A stretch of 64,000 nucleotides of DNA, taken from Roseateles terrae (GTDB taxonomy: Bacteria > Pseudomonadota > Gammaproteobacteria > Burkholderiales > Burkholderiaceae_C). The DNA is taken from assembly GCF_014192155.1 (NCBI RefSeq), contig NZ_JACHXO010000005.1, positions 62,001-126,000 of the forward strand, given 5' to 3'. The notes beneath the pieces are model-generated. The model was not told the DNA's origin. It searched no databases and saw only the letters and a program-made list of their open reading frames with translations. Below, piece after piece: positions 62,749 through 64,000 of this stretch. Position 1 is the stretch's first letter; every line of letters begins with the position of its first letter. The position numbers were made by a program, and so were the translations under genes.

Positions 62749-63759
62749 TCAGGCCGCGCTCAGCACGGCCAGCTTCGCGCCATTCGGCGCGATCGCCTGA
62801 TCTTCCGGCGACTGGCCCTTCTCGGCATCGCAGGTGGCAATCAGCTGCTTCTGCCACACGGTGTGACGGGCAAACAGCTCCGCCACCCAGTCCACGAACA
62901 CCCGCAGCTTGGTGCTCAGATGCCGGTTGGGCGGATACACCACATACAGCGGCAGCGGATCGGACTCCCAGTCGCAGAGGAAGGGCACCAGCTCGCCCGC
63001 GTCAATGTGCGGCTTGACCATGAAGTAAGGCGCCTGGATCACGCCCAGTCCGGTCAGGCCGGCCGTCATGTAGGCATTGCCGTCATTCACCGACACCTGA
63101 TAGCGGCCATACACCTCATACCGCTGGCCGTTCTTGCTGTAGTCGAACGGGAATCGCTTGCCGGTGCGGGCGGAGAAATAGCTGACGACGAAATGCTGGT
63201 CGGACTCCAGGTCCAGCGGATGCTGCGGAATGCCGTGGCGCCGGATGTATTCCGGTGAAGCGCAGCAGCCGTAGCTCCAGTCGCCAATGCGGCGGGCCAC
63301 CAGCGACTGATCGGTGATTTCACCGCCGCGCACCACGCAGTCGATGTTGTCACTGATCAGATCGACCGGACGGTCGGAAACGCCCAGGTCGATCTGAATG
63401 TCCGGATGCTTTGCATAAAACTCCGGAAGTGCGGGAATGATCAACATCCGCGCCACAGACGACGCCACATCCACCCGGATCCGCCCGCGCGGCGCGGCGC
63501 GTGCATGGGAGACGGAGCCTTCCAGCTCTTCGATGTCGGACAGCAGCCGCGTCACACGGTCGTAATACGCGGCGCCATCGGGCGTCACGCTCACACGCCG
63601 GGTGGTGCGATTGAGCAGCTTCACCTTGAGGTGGTCTTCCAGCGACTGGATCAGCCGGGTGACCGCCGTCTTCGGCAGGTCCAGCGATTCCGCCGCCTTG
63701 GTGAAGGTGCCGGCTTCCACGACGCGGGCAAAAGCCTGCATGGCATTGAGCTTGTCCAT
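62749..63759 (-). CDS. LysR-family transcriptional regulator
   Basis: The 336-residue protein starts MDKLNAMQAFARVVEAGTFTKAAESLDLPKTAVTRLIQSLE, a typical LysR HTH of the DhcR/AaeR-like subgroup. The effector domain contains RGRIRVDVASSVARMLIIP, GVSDRPVDLISDNIDCVVRGG and a C-terminal LPLYVVYPPNRHLSTKLRVFVDWV. Start: ATG at 63759; the longer frame to 63846 reads unlike a coding extension. The divergent target gene, if any, lies beyond the right edge. Confidence 0.93.
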   Translation of the reverse strand: MDKLNAMQAFARVVEAGTFTKAAESLDLPKTAVTRLIQSLEDHLKVKLLNRTTRRVSVTPDGAAYYDRVTRLLSDIEELEGSVSHARAAPRGRIRVDVASSVARMLIIPALPEFYAKHPDIQIDLGVSDRPVDLISDNIDCVVRGGEITDQSLVARRIGDWSYGCCASPEYIRRHGIPQHPLDLESDQHFVVSYFSARTGKRFPFDYSKNGQRYEVYGRYQVSVNDGNAYMTAGLTGLGVIQAPYFMVKPHIDAGELVPFLCDWESDPLPLYVVYPPNRHLSTKLRVFVDWVAELFARHTVWQKQLIATCDAEKGQSPEDQAIAPNGAKLAVLSAA

Positions 63760-63848
63760 CTGCGTTCCTCTTCCAATCTCTGCTGCAGCGATCCGCGCGT
63801 CTGTTGAGCCTGCGCGCGCGTGAGGTCGCCATCCTGCCCGCGTCATTG

Positions 63849-63862
63849 TTTCGCCGGCGAAA
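63849..63862. promoter_or_regulatory. 14-bp perfect palindrome upstream of the LysR gene
   Basis: TTTCGCCGGCGAAA is perfectly symmetric, 90 bases before the LysR start, and is followed by a second GCGAA...TTCGC element (63857-63873). The A/T-rich surroundings suit a promoter. Possible autoregulatory site. Confidence 0.4.
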
Positions 63863-64000
63863 TATTGATTCGCGTCGGCAGCCGTTTATCTCGGCGGGCT
63901 GAATCTCTAAATTTCGCTGCATTGCAACATGTTTGCCTGCCCCTTGTCTGCGCAGGCCTTTGCTGTCTGCACAGCCTTTCAAGCAATTCGCCCTGTTTCC

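Overview
The window is 64 kb of high-GC DNA with dense coding on both strands. Its gene content suggests a free-living betaproteobacterium of the order Burkholderiales, probably near Roseateles/Mitsuaria/Rubrivivax. The grounds are a secreted cellulase with an Ala/Pro linker, a DUF1631 protein, an OFA antiporter with an FdhF/YdeP oxidoreductase and FdhD, and DctPQM with a sensor/regulator pair. This placement is inference from gene types; no 16S gene or other marker is present. No rRNA, tRNA, CRISPR array, insertion sequence or prophage was seen.

Layout. 1-6.7 kb: sugar and polysaccharide use, with the 3' end of one GH5 cellulase, a complete CBM2-GH5 paralogue, a VOC protein, a GNAT with a repeat insertion, a periplasmic binding protein, an AGE-family sugar isomerase and a LacI regulator. 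6.8-11.1 kb: small hypotheticals, a lipoprotein, a second GNAT and YjjG. 11.2-15 kb: a BTAD/AAA regulator next to a DUF1631 protein. 15.5-18 kb: a chemoreceptor followed by a diiron MBL protein of the ODP type. 18.1-21.3 kb: amino-acid ABC transport genes and a glutaredoxin. 21.4-24.7 kb: a nitronate monooxygenase-like flavoprotein and an aldo/keto reductase divergent from a LacI regulator. 25.4-29.5 kb: a second chemoreceptor one base upstream of an orphan SucA-like E1. 30-38.1 kb: a diguanylate cyclase, a catalase-family protein, an acyltransferase and a giant CheB-CheR-PAS-histidine kinase-receiver protein. 38.2-39.8 kb: a Ni/Co efflux locus with an RcnR-type repressor, its recognisable operator, DmeF and an overlapping 46-residue membrane microprotein. 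40-43.2 kb: an isochorismatase-like hydrolase, an L,D-transpeptidase and a DUF1275 protein. 43.9-49.5 kb: an oxalate/formate-type antiporter, an FdhF/YdeP molybdoenzyme, a small winged-helix-like protein and FdhD. 50.5-51.7 kb: an MqsR/MqsA-like toxin-antitoxin pair. 51.7-57.7 kb: a TRAP transporter divergent from its likely two-component system. 57.8-60.4 kb: a ketosynthase/ACP/hydrolase mini-cluster. 60.5-63.8 kb: a TctD/TctE-like two-component system and a LysR regulator.

Two themes cross the window. The first is signalling: two chemoreceptors, a diguanylate cyclase, three kinases and five classical regulators. Several sit beside the enzyme or transporter they probably control. The second is short tandem repeats whose unit is a multiple of three (9, 12 or 15 nt). 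They insert repeat peptides in frame into otherwise ordinary proteins and also occur, with other unit lengths, in intergenic DNA.
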